This document shows positions 46,101 through 53,778 of a stretch of DNA of 64,000 bases, one piece after another. The DNA is from Desertimonas sp963786985 (GTDB taxonomy: Bacteria > Actinomycetota > Acidimicrobiia > Acidimicrobiales > Ilumatobacteraceae), in the NCBI GenBank assembly GCA_963786985.1, contig CAWBBL010000021.1, forward strand, positions 120,442 through 184,441, in the 5' to 3' direction. Made by a program: the position numbers and the translations under genes. Position 1 is the stretch's first letter, and every line of letters starts with the position of its first letter. The notes under the pieces are model-generated. The model made no database searches. It worked only from the letters and a program-made list of their open reading frames with translations, and was not told where the DNA came from.

Positions 46101-47997
46101 CCTGCCACCGGGGGAGCAGGTGCGGGTGGCGATGTCGAGCACCGTTGACCAGAGTTCACTCGACTACTTCGGGCTGTGGCGCTCGCACCTGGCGAGCGTC
46201 GTCGATCCCGCCGACGGCTACACCACCGACGAGGTCGTCGCCGCCGCGGCACTGATGCGTGCGGCGTCGTCGGGCTGGACGTGGTGGCTCACTCCCTCGG
46301 TCGACGTGCGCCTCGTGCACGCCGTGCCGGCGCCGGTCCGGCCCCCGCGGCTCTCGGCGATGAGCCTTTTCCTTCGTCCGCCCGGCCGCTCGGTGGCGGC
46401 GTTCACCGGCCTCGTCGACGTGCACGGGTCGAGCACGGACATGGTCGTCGTGCGCGCGTCGTGGACGGAGAAGGTCGACGACGTGACGGCGGCGGGGCCC
46501 CAGGAGGTGTCGAAGTCAGACGTCGTCGTCCGCTCGCCCGTCGGCGAGCGCCAAAGAACCGGGGTGCTGTTCCTGTTCGACTTCCAGCCCAGTGGGCCGC
46601 TCGCGCAGGCGCTCGGCGGGGTGGGGTTCCACAAGATGCTGCAGACGTTCGAGGACACCCACTACCGGCGCGTCACCTACGTGCCGGCTGGGACTACGCG
46701 GTACGCCGAGTACTTCGAGCCGTCGCAACTCCCCGAGCAGACCGTCGAGGGCCAGCCGGTCGTGCTCGACATACCCTCTTCAGCCCGTCCGGCTGCGCCC
46801 GTCGTGCTCGACGCCGTGCCGCTGTTGCGCTGGGAGGCGGAGACGGAGCCCGACGAGCCGTTCGCGTGGCGGCAGGTCCGCCGCTCGGGCGTGCGCATCT
46901 GGCTGGCGCGGCCGTGGTTCTCGTCCGGCGACGGCGAGCTGCTCGGAGTCCTGGTGTTCGACACCGACGAGTGGGTGCCTGGCTCCGACCCGAATGGGCT
47001 GTGGACGCGCCGGCCCAAGGCGCAGCAGGCTCCCGACGGAGCGACGAGCCTCTGGGGCGCCGACCCGATCGCCCAACACGGCGGGGCGACGTCGACGGCA
47101 ACCGTGCCCCCACTGCTCACGTTCGATCAGCTGGTGCTCGACGCCATGGAGACGGCCGCCGCCGAGAGCATCGCCATCCGCCCGCCGCTCCACGGCGAGG
47201 TGTACGGCGGGCGCGACCGGGGATGGACCGACGCCCCTGGCAATCCCGTCGACGTCGCCGGGGCGATCCCGCTGCGCGACGTGAAGGGTCATCCATCGGT
47301 CCGGGTCCTGGGCTATCAGCCCGAGTTCGACGCGGACTCAAAGCGATGGTTCGTCGACGTCGCGCTGCACGAGACGCCGGCGCTCTGGCCGTTCGTGCGG
47401 CTTGCCGTCGCCCGCTACCAGCCGCACTCGATCGCCGGCAGCGAGCTCTCGCCGGTGGCCCTGACGAGCTGGGTGCAGCCGCTGCCGACGCGGACGCTCA
47501 CCGTGAGCCGGCCCGACCGGAAGCGCGTGCAGGTGACGTTGACCGGGGTGGTCAACTGGCTGCGGTGGGACCCGCGCTCGGCGCCGGGGTTGGCCGGCGA
47601 ACAACTGAGCGCCGACAGCCCGATGGGCGAAGCTGCCGTACGCGCCGCTCGGTTGCAGCAGTCGCGAACGGTGCGGGCGACCGTCCAGTACCGGTCGGCC
47701 GATGCGGGTGACCTGGAGTGGGAGACGTTCACCAGCTCGCTGCTGCTCGCCGTGAGCGTCGAGGAAGTGGGCACCTTCCGGGCAACCTGGACCGGGTCGG
47801 TGATCCTGCCGTCGAATGCCGGAACCGACTCCGGGGACGACGCTGGCTACCCGGGACTGCGCCGACCCGGTGGGAGCGAGTCGACCTGGCGGGTGGTCGT
47901 CGAGGAGCACGAGCTGCTCGACGCCGATCCGACGGTCCCGGGAGTGCCGGCCGTACCCGTGCCGCGCCTGGTGTACGCCGACACAGTCGCCCTGTAG
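43117..47997 (+). CDS. Giant uncharacterised protein B (1626 residues)
   Basis: No family recognised. No signal peptide or membrane helix, and the frame is intact for 4.9 kb. Residues near 595-620 (RYGTSYSFRVLAVDLAGNSV) look like a fibronectin type III strand pair. Other notable segments are LPYLPDPYAQGVSLVFYEAG near 925, TGVLFLFDFQPSGPLAQAL near 1150, and the extreme C-terminus RLVYADTVAL. Repeated short beta-strand patterns and PDPY/LPD turns suggest a large modular beta protein, perhaps a structural or secreted-complex part. AGGAG precedes ATG 43117. Probably works with giant A, from which it is separated by 13 bases. Function is unknown. Confidence 0.85.
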   Translation: MPTTVLATALPHSLADDAPFQLTVFVTHKLIDGPAEATLANFPAAADWVTTLAGCTLSLTTSLDPNALLPLRMVSAPDAAAWVAVLPPTIPAGAFPTPKLSDETWRTNPASRMSDHAVDLHVAAMTAAPTRRPRLAGDPVAGGLLQTFAGLDEGGPLRRLLEGEPARPRRALEVQEQRMRDALTTIGPLTERDETDPERGHGGEIEPPPPYQSRITDEPSPVQVLLDDPEADHRVTRRLDALVGQDLSADPQLQLIVDAHAMRRYYERPEQPQQVARQEPNPDAPPTPRPDRPEHDFHARVGSFGATPALLRRLGLAIDVVLDGVDAAGARAALAGANWVSITVTSPAADLEVLPPRRTAVVVDGDVFAARSSSAWVGGALPLGEDEWVVLDVDPDASGLKLDQHLRNLVRQYASEANGDPATSAPGTLRSTGFALARRDRAAQLRGRVQEAEKLAADDGTRELLLDDLVRGIRVEVWDDRTKEWHSLHRRLATVTGEGNPRVSVLEDEPDIGFLQLSALNRPPASPTKGYYLHEVVAGWDGWSLSAPRPGLTIVHVEPPGPDGATEAVVESPPDDPIEGAHTTVRVEPSSLPRLRYGTSYSFRVLAVDLAGNSVPQVPPRRRRPITPDGPAVTTARTHLERLRSRYTERDLAGVAAARREAVIEHLRTPERAVVRLPDELRSGDARIDATLAGLVAQAAGEQPVETAAQRAFDDVAAASRVLAESRETLRVRPQLRIDPDEFALLTRNDDLLLPDELRRPARVTVTTPRPYLRWEPVPAPALVARHELGTGEQPAALVVRSGIPDDTGPDTRPTSERHVAPPKATQLEAENAGRFDKAIGTGDAAEIQRLYAVALAERGTLLDQFAPSTTDPLTPREQHGIALVDRPGADTGSEHRATLAEITADRGRPIGEGQYVIHDTEALRLPYLPDPYAQGVSLVFYEAGAPHLLPEARALQAVTVPYPGAWPELQPLRLVVEAGSELRARVEGHEVFVTLPPGEQVRVAMSSTVDQSSLDYFGLWRSHLASVVDPADGYTTDEVVAAAALMRAASSGWTWWLTPSVDVRLVHAVPAPVRPPRLSAMSLFLRPPGRSVAAFTGLVDVHGSSTDMVVVRASWTEKVDDVTAAGPQEVSKSDVVVRSPVGERQRTGVLFLFDFQPSGPLAQALGGVGFHKMLQTFEDTHYRRVTYVPAGTTRYAEYFEPSQLPEQTVEGQPVVLDIPSSARPAAPVVLDAVPLLRWEAETEPDEPFAWRQVRRSGVRIWLARPWFSSGDGELLGVLVFDTDEWVPGSDPNGLWTRRPKAQQAPDGATSLWGADPIAQHGGATSTATVPPLLTFDQLVLDAMETAAAESIAIRPPLHGEVYGGRDRGWTDAPGNPVDVAGAIPLRDVKGHPSVRVLGYQPEFDADSKRWFVDVALHETPALWPFVRLAVARYQPHSIAGSELSPVALTSWVQPLPTRTLTVSRPDRKRVQVTLTGVVNWLRWDPRSAPGLAGEQLSADSPMGEAAVRAARLQQSRTVRATVQYRSADAGDLEWETFTSSLLLAVSVEEVGTFRATWTGSVILPSNAGTDSGDDAGYPGLRRPGGSESTWRVVVEEHELLDADPTVPGVPAVPVPRLVYADTVAL

Positions 47998-48019
47998 ACC
48001 GGCCACCACCGGCGGCGTT

Positions 48020-48991
48020 TCAGGTCGCGCTGCGCAGCAGACGCTCGGCAACGGCGCGCAGCTCGTCGCGGACCTCGGGCGGGTCGAGAATCTCGAAGTC
48101 GACCGGCAGTCCGGCGAGGTAGCGAGCCACCCAGTCCGGATCCCCGCCGATCGTCACGATGCAGGTGTCGGCGCCCGGCGGCGACGGTTCGACGACGCCG
48201 ACGGTGGGCCCGACGAACATCGCCGCGTGATCCGACGGTGTGTGCAGACGCACGCGAGTCCGCGTCTCGAACACCCGGACGGCGACTCCCTCGCTCACCA
48301 GCGCTCCGGCATCGGGTGTGTCGCGCGGCGTGTTGCGGTGTCCCGTCGACAGCAGTTCGCTGATCCGATCGACCCGGTACGTGCGCCAGTCGTCGCGGTC
48401 GAGGTCGAAGCCGACGAGGTACCAGCGTCGGCCCAGTGACACGAGGCGGTGCGGTTCAACACGTCGTTCGCTCATCCGGTCGGAACCGTCCCGGTAGGCG
48501 AACCGTAGGCGCTCGGCGCGCCGGCAGCCCATCGCCAAGGCCATCAGGTTGGGGATCTCGATGCGGCTGTCGCCATCAGGCGAGCGACGCGGGCGTCCCT
48601 GGCGAACACCGACGACGACCTCACCGAGGGCGTCCACGCGATCGCGCAACGCTTCTGGAAGCACCTGGCGCAGTTTCGTGGATGCCGACAGGGCGGCCTC
48701 ACCAAGCGTCGGGTCGGCCTCGACCGACAGATCCCGGAGGGCGACCGAGACGGCGATCGCCTCGTCGTCGTCGAGCAGCAACGGCGGCAGGCGCCCACCG
48801 GCGCCAAGCTCGTAACCGCCGTAGCGACCCGTCGTGCTGGCGATCGGATACCCGAGATCGCGCAGCCGCGTGACGTCGCGGCGCAGGGTCCGCGTCGTGA
48901 TCTCGAGGCGGTCGGCCAGTTCGTCGGCGTTCCAGCTCGCTCTCGTCGTGAACATCGCCAGCAGCCGCAGGAGGCGCGCCGGCGTGTCCAT
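48020..48991 (-). CDS. WYL-domain transcriptional regulator
   Basis: 323 residues from ATG 48991. The N-terminal HTH is RLLRLLAMFTTRASWNADELADRLEITTRTLRRDVTRLRDLGYPI. A WYL-type sensor domain follows (AERLRFAYRDGSDRMSERRVEPHRLVSLGRRWYLVGFDLDRDDWRTYRVDRI) and then a WCX C-terminal extension ending PPEVRDELRAVAERL. WYL regulators often repress a neighbour and bind nucleotides or nucleic acid. It is convergent with giant B and divergent from the small gene at 49056, which is the natural candidate target. GTG 48997 is an alternative start. Confidence 0.92.
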   Translation of the reverse strand: MDTPARLLRLLAMFTTRASWNADELADRLEITTRTLRRDVTRLRDLGYPIASTTGRYGGYELGAGGRLPPLLLDDDEAIAVSVALRDLSVEADPTLGEAALSASTKLRQVLPEALRDRVDALGEVVVGVRQGRPRRSPDGDSRIEIPNLMALAMGCRRAERLRFAYRDGSDRMSERRVEPHRLVSLGRRWYLVGFDLDRDDWRTYRVDRISELLSTGHRNTPRDTPDAGALVSEGVAVRVFETRTRVRLHTPSDHAAMFVGPTVGVVEPSPPGADTCIVTIGGDPDWVARYLAGLPVDFEILDPPEVRDELRAVAERLLRSAT

Positions 48992-49055
48992 GGTCACGGA
49001 TCTTCGCGCAGATTGCGGACCCGTTCTGTCCACAAGCTTGCTTAGTGTTACATCC

Positions 49056-49220
49056 ATGACATTTCCGAACTCCATCGACCTGATCGCCGTCCTCGCCCTG
49101 GACCACCAGCGGGAGTTGATCGAGGCCGCCACCGAGCGGCGGATGGTGCGCCGCGCCCGCGAGGCGCACCCCTCGCGCCGCGGCTGGCGGAGGCCGCCAG
49201 AGCCGCCGCGTGCCGCGTAG
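49056..49220 (+). CDS. Small basic protein (54 residues), divergent from the WYL regulator
   Basis: MTFPNSIDLIAVLALDHQRE then an Arg-rich tail (ERRMVRRAREAHPSRRGWRR). The first half is a likely amphipathic helix; the second is strongly basic, as in a nucleic-acid or membrane-binding peptide. I recognise no family. Support comes from codon bias, the divergent position 64 bases from a WYL regulator and a strong hairpin right after the stop. Could be an unknown stress peptide under WYL control. Confidence 0.6.
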   Translation: MTFPNSIDLIAVLALDHQRELIEAATERRMVRRAREAHPSRRGWRRPPEPPRAA

Positions 49221-49258
49221 GCTGGCGGCTCCGTCCACCCTCCGGCGGAGCTGCCAGC
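49221..49258. terminator. Bidirectional hairpin terminator
   Basis: GCTGGCGGCTCCG (49221-49233) pairs with CGGAGCTGCCAGC (49246-49258), 13 bp with one G-U pair and a 12-base loop. It begins immediately after the small gene stop codon and 10 bases before the flavin reductase stop on the other strand. It would end both convergent transcripts. Confidence 0.7.
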
Positions 49259-49267
49259 TGTTCGCGC

Positions 49268-49777
49268 TCAGTGGCGCTTGACGCCCCCGTACTTCATTCG
49301 CGTGTCGCTCATCGCCGCCGCCCGGGCCTCGTCGTCGTTGATCGCCGCTGCGGTGATCTCCCCGACGAAGAACGTGTGGGTGCCCAATTCGACGACATGA
49401 CGGACCTCGCAGTCGAACCAGGCGATCGCCTCGGCGAACACGGGTGCCCCGCTCGGCGCCGGAGTCACCACTCTGTCGTTGAGGGTGGTCGTGTCGCCCT
49501 CGGAGGCGAACACCGCCGGCTTGGAGAACTTGACGAACACCCTGGTGTCGTCGGCCGACCACAGATTGACCGTGAACGCGCCGCCGAGGCGGATCAGTCG
49601 ATGGGTCACTGCGGTGTTGTCGACGCCGACGCCGACGAGAACCGGGTCCATCGACACCTGAGTGATCCAGCTGGTGGTCATCGCGTTCCACTCGTCGCCA
49701 TGTCGGGAACCGACGAGCGCGAGGGCGTTGGGGATCTTCCAGGTGACGGCGTTGAGCAGGGCGGCGTCGAGGCTCAT
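49268..49777 (-). CDS. Flavin reductase family protein
   Basis: 169 residues of the Flavin_Reduct split-barrel fold: VTWKIPNALALVGSRHGDEWNAMTTSWITQVSMDP, VGVGVDNTAVTHRLIRLGGAFTVNL, AWFDCEVRHVVELGTHTFFVGEI. These enzymes bind FMN and supply reduced flavin to partner monooxygenases, or act alone on small substrates. No monooxygenase lies beside it. Divergent from the PIG-L gene. Confidence 0.9.
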   Translation of the reverse strand: MSLDAALLNAVTWKIPNALALVGSRHGDEWNAMTTSWITQVSMDPVLVGVGVDNTAVTHRLIRLGGAFTVNLWSADDTRVFVKFSKPAVFASEGDTTTLNDRVVTPAPSGAPVFAEAIAWFDCEVRHVVELGTHTFFVGEITAAAINDDEARAAAMSDTRMKYGGVKRH

Positions 49778-49851
49778 GACGCCACGCTACGCACCGCGCC
49801 CGGTGGAACGGCGCTGGCTGATCGGTCACCCAGGTGGCAAGCTCGGTGTCG

Positions 49852-50637
49852 ATGAGCGAGTCCGTCACGATCGTGTTCCTGCACGCTCATCCCGACGATG
49901 AGGTGGTGCTGACGGGCGGCTCGATGGCCAGAGCGTCGCAGGAGGGCCATCGGGTGGTGCTCGTCGTCGCAACCAACGGCGACCACGGCGAGGCCCCGGA
50001 CGATCTCGCCCTTGGCGAGTCGCTCGTCGACCGGCGCCGGCGGGAGACCGAGTGCTCGGCCGCCGTGCTCGGCGTGTCCCACGTCCTGTGGCTCGGCTAC
50101 GGCGACTCCGGGATGACCGGCTGGGATCAGAACGCCGATCCGGATTCGTTCTGGCAGGCCGACGTCGACGACGCGGCGACGAGACTCGTCAAGCTCCTCG
50201 AGGCCGAGCACGCCGACATCCTGGTCACCTACGACTGGCATGGCGGGTACGGCCACCCGGACCACGTCCAGGCGCACCGAGTCGGCCATCGCGCCGCGGC
50301 ACTCGCCGACACGACGCGTGTCCTCGAGGCCACGTTCAGTCGCGACAACATGCGATCGTTCGCCCTCGCCGACGGTGGTGAGCAGTGGGATCCCGACGGT
50401 CCGGCCGACGACGGCAACCCATTCGGCACCCCGGAGATCGAGATCCATTACGCCGTCGACGTCTCCGAGCTCGTCGAGGTCAAGCGCCGCGCCCTTGCTT
50501 GCCATGTCAGTCAGACGAGCGACGCCGGAGCGATGTTGGCCATGCCCTCGGAGATGTTCGCCAAGGTGTTCGGCACCGAGTGGTTCATCGAGCCCGGCCG
50601 GCCGCCAGGCCTTCGCCGGGCCTGGCCGTTCGAATGA
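49852..50637 (+). CDS. PIG-L/LmbE-family deacetylase
   Basis: 261 residues from ATG 49852. Zinc-site motif FLHAHPDDEVVLTGGSMARA and the downstream HGGYGHPDHVQAHRVGHRAA supply the Asp/His ligands; DGDHGEA-type loop ATNGDHGEAPDD is present. The family includes MshB and mycothiol S-conjugate amidase (Mca), which cleave GlcNAc-inositol or mycothiol conjugates; the closest look is to that actinobacterial group, but substrate cannot be assigned. GTG 49846 or an earlier start is possible. Convergent with nrdJ. Confidence 0.9.
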   Translation: MSESVTIVFLHAHPDDEVVLTGGSMARASQEGHRVVLVVATNGDHGEAPDDLALGESLVDRRRRETECSAAVLGVSHVLWLGYGDSGMTGWDQNADPDSFWQADVDDAATRLVKLLEAEHADILVTYDWHGGYGHPDHVQAHRVGHRAAALADTTRVLEATFSRDNMRSFALADGGEQWDPDGPADDGNPFGTPEIEIHYAVDVSELVEVKRRALACHVSQTSDAGAMLAMPSEMFAKVFGTEWFIEPGRPPGLRRAWPFE

Positions 50638-50646
50638 CGGAGTGAC

Positions 50647-53472
50647 CTAGCTGCAGCCGCTCGTCGTCCCGCAACTCGGGCACGCATGACAGGCGCCGGC
50701 GCGGACCATCGCCACGCCGCACTGCATGCACATCGGCGCGTCGGACTGGCGGATGACCCCAGCCGCCGGCGTGTTGTCGAGCGGCACCGGTGTCGCGACG
50801 CCAGCCCTGAGCTGATCGGCGAGGTCGCCGGCCGACGGCAACGTCTTCGGGTCGGCGACCATCTCGGAACCGGTGCTCGTCTGGACGACCGTCTCCTCCA
50901 TCCCCGGCAACGTCGGCTGCATCCGCTCGCTGACCGAGAAGATCGACAGTTCGGCGCGCTCGTCGTAGGTCATGTACTCCATCGCCAACTTGCGGAACAG
51001 GTAGTCCATCACCGAGGAGGCGAAGCGGATCTCCGGATCGTCGGTCATCCCGGCCGGCTCGAAGCGCATGTTGGTGAAGGCCTCGACGAACGCCCGCAAC
51101 GGGACGCCGTACTGCAGGCCGTAGGAGATCGACTTGGCGAAGGCGTCCATGATCCCGGCAAGCGTCGAGCCCTGCTTGGACACGGTGAGGAAGACCTCGC
51201 CGGGGCGGCCGTCGTCATACTCGCCGATGGTCGCGAAGCCCTTGCAATCGGCGACGCGGAACTCGAACGTGCGGCCCGTGCGGCTGCGTGGCAGCTTCTC
51301 GCGCACCGGGCGGTGGACGACCTTCTCGACGATGCGCTCGATGATCTGGGTCGCGCCAGTCTCGGCGATGACGGTGGTCGTCTCCACCTTCTTCGTCGTC
51401 GACAACGGCTGGCCGACCTTGCAGTTGTCGCGATAGATGGCGATCGACTTGAGCCCCAGCTCCCAGGCCAACTGGTGGAGGTGCTCGACCTCCTCGACCG
51501 TCACGTCCTCGGGCATGTTGGTCGTCTTGCTCACCGCCCCACTGAGGAACGGTTGCACGGCAGCAAGCATGCGGACATGTCCCTCGTAGTGGATCGTGTT
51601 GTCACCCATCGAGCAGGCGAACACCGGGAGATGGTCGGCGGCCAAGTGCGGCGCGCCGACGATCGACTTCTGGGTGTCGATGTAGGCGACGATGTCGGCG
51701 AGCTGAGAGTCGTCGTAGCCGAGGTGGCGAAGCGCCCGGGGAACCGTCTGGTTGACGATCGACATCGTCCCGCCGCCGACGAGCTTCTTCGACTTGACGA
51801 GACCGAGATCGGGTTCGACCCCGGTCGTGTCACAGTCGAGCATGAACGAGATCGTGCCGGTCGGCGCCAAGACCGAGGCCTGCGAGTTGCGCACGCCGTG
51901 CTCCTCACCGTCGCGGACCGCGGTCTCCCACGCCTGTTGGCCGGCGCGGACCACGTAGGTCGGCACGGCATCGACGCCCTCGATGCGCTCGGCGGCATCG
52001 CGGTGCATCCGTAGGACGCGCAGCATGTGCTCCTCGTTGGCGGCGAATCCGGCAAACGGGCCCATGCGGGCCGCCGTGCGGGCGGAGGTCGCGTACGCAT
52101 GACCGGTCATCAGCGACGTGATCGCCGCCGCCCAGGCGCGTCCGGCAATCGAGTCGTAGGGCAACCCGAGGGCCATCAACAACGCACCGAGGTTGGTGTA
52201 GCCGAGGCCGAGCTGGCGGAAGTCGTGGGCGTTCTCGGCGATCTTCTCGGTCGGGTAGTCGGCCCGCCCGACGAGGATCTCCTGGGCCGTGAAGACCATC
52301 TCCACCGCGTGCCGGAAGGCATCGACGTCGAAGCGGTCGTCGTCGAGGAACCGCAACAAGTTTATAGAGGCCAGATTACAAGCGCTATTATTTACGCTTA
52401 GATACTCTGAACAGGGATTACTTGCACTAATTCGTCCCGAATTGGAAATTGTATGCCACCGGTTGATCGTCGTGTCGAATTGAATGCCGGGGTCGGCGCA
52501 CTCCCACGCGGCTTCGGCGATCTGGCGCCACAGGTCGCGCGCCTTGACGGTGCGAATGACCTCGCCGGTGGTCACTGCCGGGAGGTCCCAATCGGCGTCG
52601 GAGATGACCGCCTGCATGAACTCGTCGGTCACGCGCACCGAGTTGTTGGCGTTCTGGTATTGCACCGAGAACGAGTCCCGGCCGTCGACGTCCATGTCGA
52701 ATCCGGCTTCGCTGAGCACTCGGGCCTTGCGCTCCTCGAGCGCCTTGCACCAGATGAACTCCTCGATGTCGGGGTGATCGGCATCGAGGATCACCATCTT
52801 GGCGGCGCGGCGCGTCTTGCCTCCAGACTTGATCGTCCCGGCCGAGGCGTCGGCGCCGCGCATGAAACTGACCGGGCCGGATGCCGTGCCGCCTCCGTTG
52901 AGCAACTCGGCGCTCGAGCGGATCTTCGACAAGTTGGTGCCGGCACCCGAGCCGCCCTTGAAGATGATGCCCTCCTCGCGGTACCAGTTGAGGATCGAGT
53001 CCATCGTGTCGTCGACCTCGAGGATGAAGCACGCACTCGCTTGCTGCTTGACGCCGGGCACGCCGATGTTGAACCACACCGGGCTGTTGAACGCCGCCCG
53101 CTGGGTGACGAGGATGTACTTCAACTCGTCGGAGAACGCCGAGGCTTCGGCATCGTCGCTGAAGTAGCCGCCCTCGAGACCCCATCTGGTGATCGTGTCG
53201 ACCACACGGTCGACGACCTGGCGAAGCGACGACTCCCGATCCGGAGCGCCGAGCGCGCCACGGAAGTACTTCTGGGCGACGATGTTCGTGGCATTCTGCG
53301 ACCAGGTCGCGGGGAACTCGACGTCGGTCTGCTCGAAGGCCACGGAACCATCCGAGACGTTGGTGATGCGCGCGTCACGCCGCTCCCACACCACCTCGTC
53401 GTAGGGATCGACGCCCTGTGACGTGAACAGCCGGCCAAGTCCGATCCTCAGGGGATCTGGAGCAAGCGACAT
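50647..53472 (-). CDS. nrdJ: B12-dependent (class II) ribonucleoside-diphosphate reductase
   Basis: 941 residues, the full fused NrdJ. It reduces ribonucleotides using adenosylcobalamin, so it needs no oxygen. The first redox Cys is about 148 in ASACFILEVDD, the radical Cys about 354 in SNPCSEY, and the second redox Cys about 365 in NNSACNLASIN. PTGTISFMLDCDTTGVEP is the substrate-binding loop. The C-terminal zinc/redox tail is MCMQCGVAMVRAGACHACPSCG. The RBS AAGGAG lies just before ATG 53472, and a candidate NrdR box lies upstream. Codons 341-371 form an AT-rich island described separately. Confidence 0.97.
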   Translation of the reverse strand: MSLAPDPLRIGLGRLFTSQGVDPYDEVVWERRDARITNVSDGSVAFEQTDVEFPATWSQNATNIVAQKYFRGALGAPDRESSLRQVVDRVVDTITRWGLEGGYFSDDAEASAFSDELKYILVTQRAAFNSPVWFNIGVPGVKQQASACFILEVDDTMDSILNWYREEGIIFKGGSGAGTNLSKIRSSAELLNGGGTASGPVSFMRGADASAGTIKSGGKTRRAAKMVILDADHPDIEEFIWCKALEERKARVLSEAGFDMDVDGRDSFSVQYQNANNSVRVTDEFMQAVISDADWDLPAVTTGEVIRTVKARDLWRQIAEAAWECADPGIQFDTTINRWHTISNSGRISASNPCSEYLSVNNSACNLASINLLRFLDDDRFDVDAFRHAVEMVFTAQEILVGRADYPTEKIAENAHDFRQLGLGYTNLGALLMALGLPYDSIAGRAWAAAITSLMTGHAYATSARTAARMGPFAGFAANEEHMLRVLRMHRDAAERIEGVDAVPTYVVRAGQQAWETAVRDGEEHGVRNSQASVLAPTGTISFMLDCDTTGVEPDLGLVKSKKLVGGGTMSIVNQTVPRALRHLGYDDSQLADIVAYIDTQKSIVGAPHLAADHLPVFACSMGDNTIHYEGHVRMLAAVQPFLSGAVSKTTNMPEDVTVEEVEHLHQLAWELGLKSIAIYRDNCKVGQPLSTTKKVETTTVIAETGATQIIERIVEKVVHRPVREKLPRSRTGRTFEFRVADCKGFATIGEYDDGRPGEVFLTVSKQGSTLAGIMDAFAKSISYGLQYGVPLRAFVEAFTNMRFEPAGMTDDPEIRFASSVMDYLFRKLAMEYMTYDERAELSIFSVSERMQPTLPGMEETVVQTSTGSEMVADPKTLPSAGDLADQLRAGVATPVPLDNTPAAGVIRQSDAPMCMQCGVAMVRAGACHACPSCGTTSGCS
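52358..52454. other. nrdJ: AT-rich codon island inside nrdJ
   Basis: In 52361-52453, 35 of 93 bases are G or C, against roughly two thirds in the adjacent sequence. The boundaries are abrupt and no stop or frame break occurs. Codons here (ACA, ATT, AAT, AGT, TCA, TAT, CTA, GTA, ATA) are ones the rest of the gene avoids. It spans residues 341-371, including the radical Cys and the second redox Cys. The encoded HTISNS and YLSVNN also differ from the HTCPNS and YMHLDN I remember from actinobacterial NrdJ. Candidate causes are gene conversion from an AT-rich NrdJ, the footprint of a lost intein, or an assembly artefact. Confidence 0.85.
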
Positions 53473-53497
53473 GCCTGCACTCCTTTCGCTGACGTCG

Positions 53498-53515
53498 AAC
53501 TACATCAGTGTAGTT
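53498..53515. promoter_or_regulatory. Candidate NrdR box upstream of nrdJ
   Basis: AACTACATCAGTGTAGTT is a near-perfect palindrome (AACTACA and TGTAGTT arms), 26 bases before the nrdJ start codon. NrdR boxes are about 16-bp palindromes of the ACACTATATATTGTGT type, with ACTACATGTAGT-like variants in actinobacteria. nrdR itself lies at 54455-54925. Only one box is visible, although NrdR usually uses two spaced by about three helix turns. Confidence 0.6.
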
Positions 53516-53582
53516 GTCGCTTCCCACGTCGCCACCGCCGCCCTTCGGCGACGACCTGGACCAGGCCGGACGGGCTCCGACG

Positions 53583-53673
53583 GGCGGTGCGACACGCAGG
53601 TTCAGAGCCCAGGAGCCCCATGTCGCCCGTCTGTTCCTGACGTTCGACCAGCTGTCCGCGGTGTCGCACCGCC
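53583..53673. repeat. Long inverted repeat in the nrdJ-ribD divergent gap
   Basis: GGCGGTGCGACAC (53583-53595) and GTGTCGCACCGCC (53661-53673) are exact inverted repeats 65 bases apart. The interior has its own complementary stretches (AGCCCAGGAGCCCC). Transcribed from either strand it would fold into one closed structure, so it may be part of a structured nrdJ leader. Confidence 0.6.
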
Positions 53674-53778
53674 GTCGGTTCCGTCGGAGAGCGTAGACAG
53701 CGCGGTCTGTGGGTTGATAGAGGGACAAGCCTGTGAATTCCGTGTGGGTTTCGTCGCTCGAGCTGTGCCCTCGCTGTC

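Noticed and set aside
53515..53778. Cobalamin riboswitch in the nrdJ leader
   Set aside because: GGTGCGACACC and GTCAGGAACAGACGGGC on the minus strand recall the core and B12 box, but spacing and the GCCACTG element do not fit. A covariance search would decide it.
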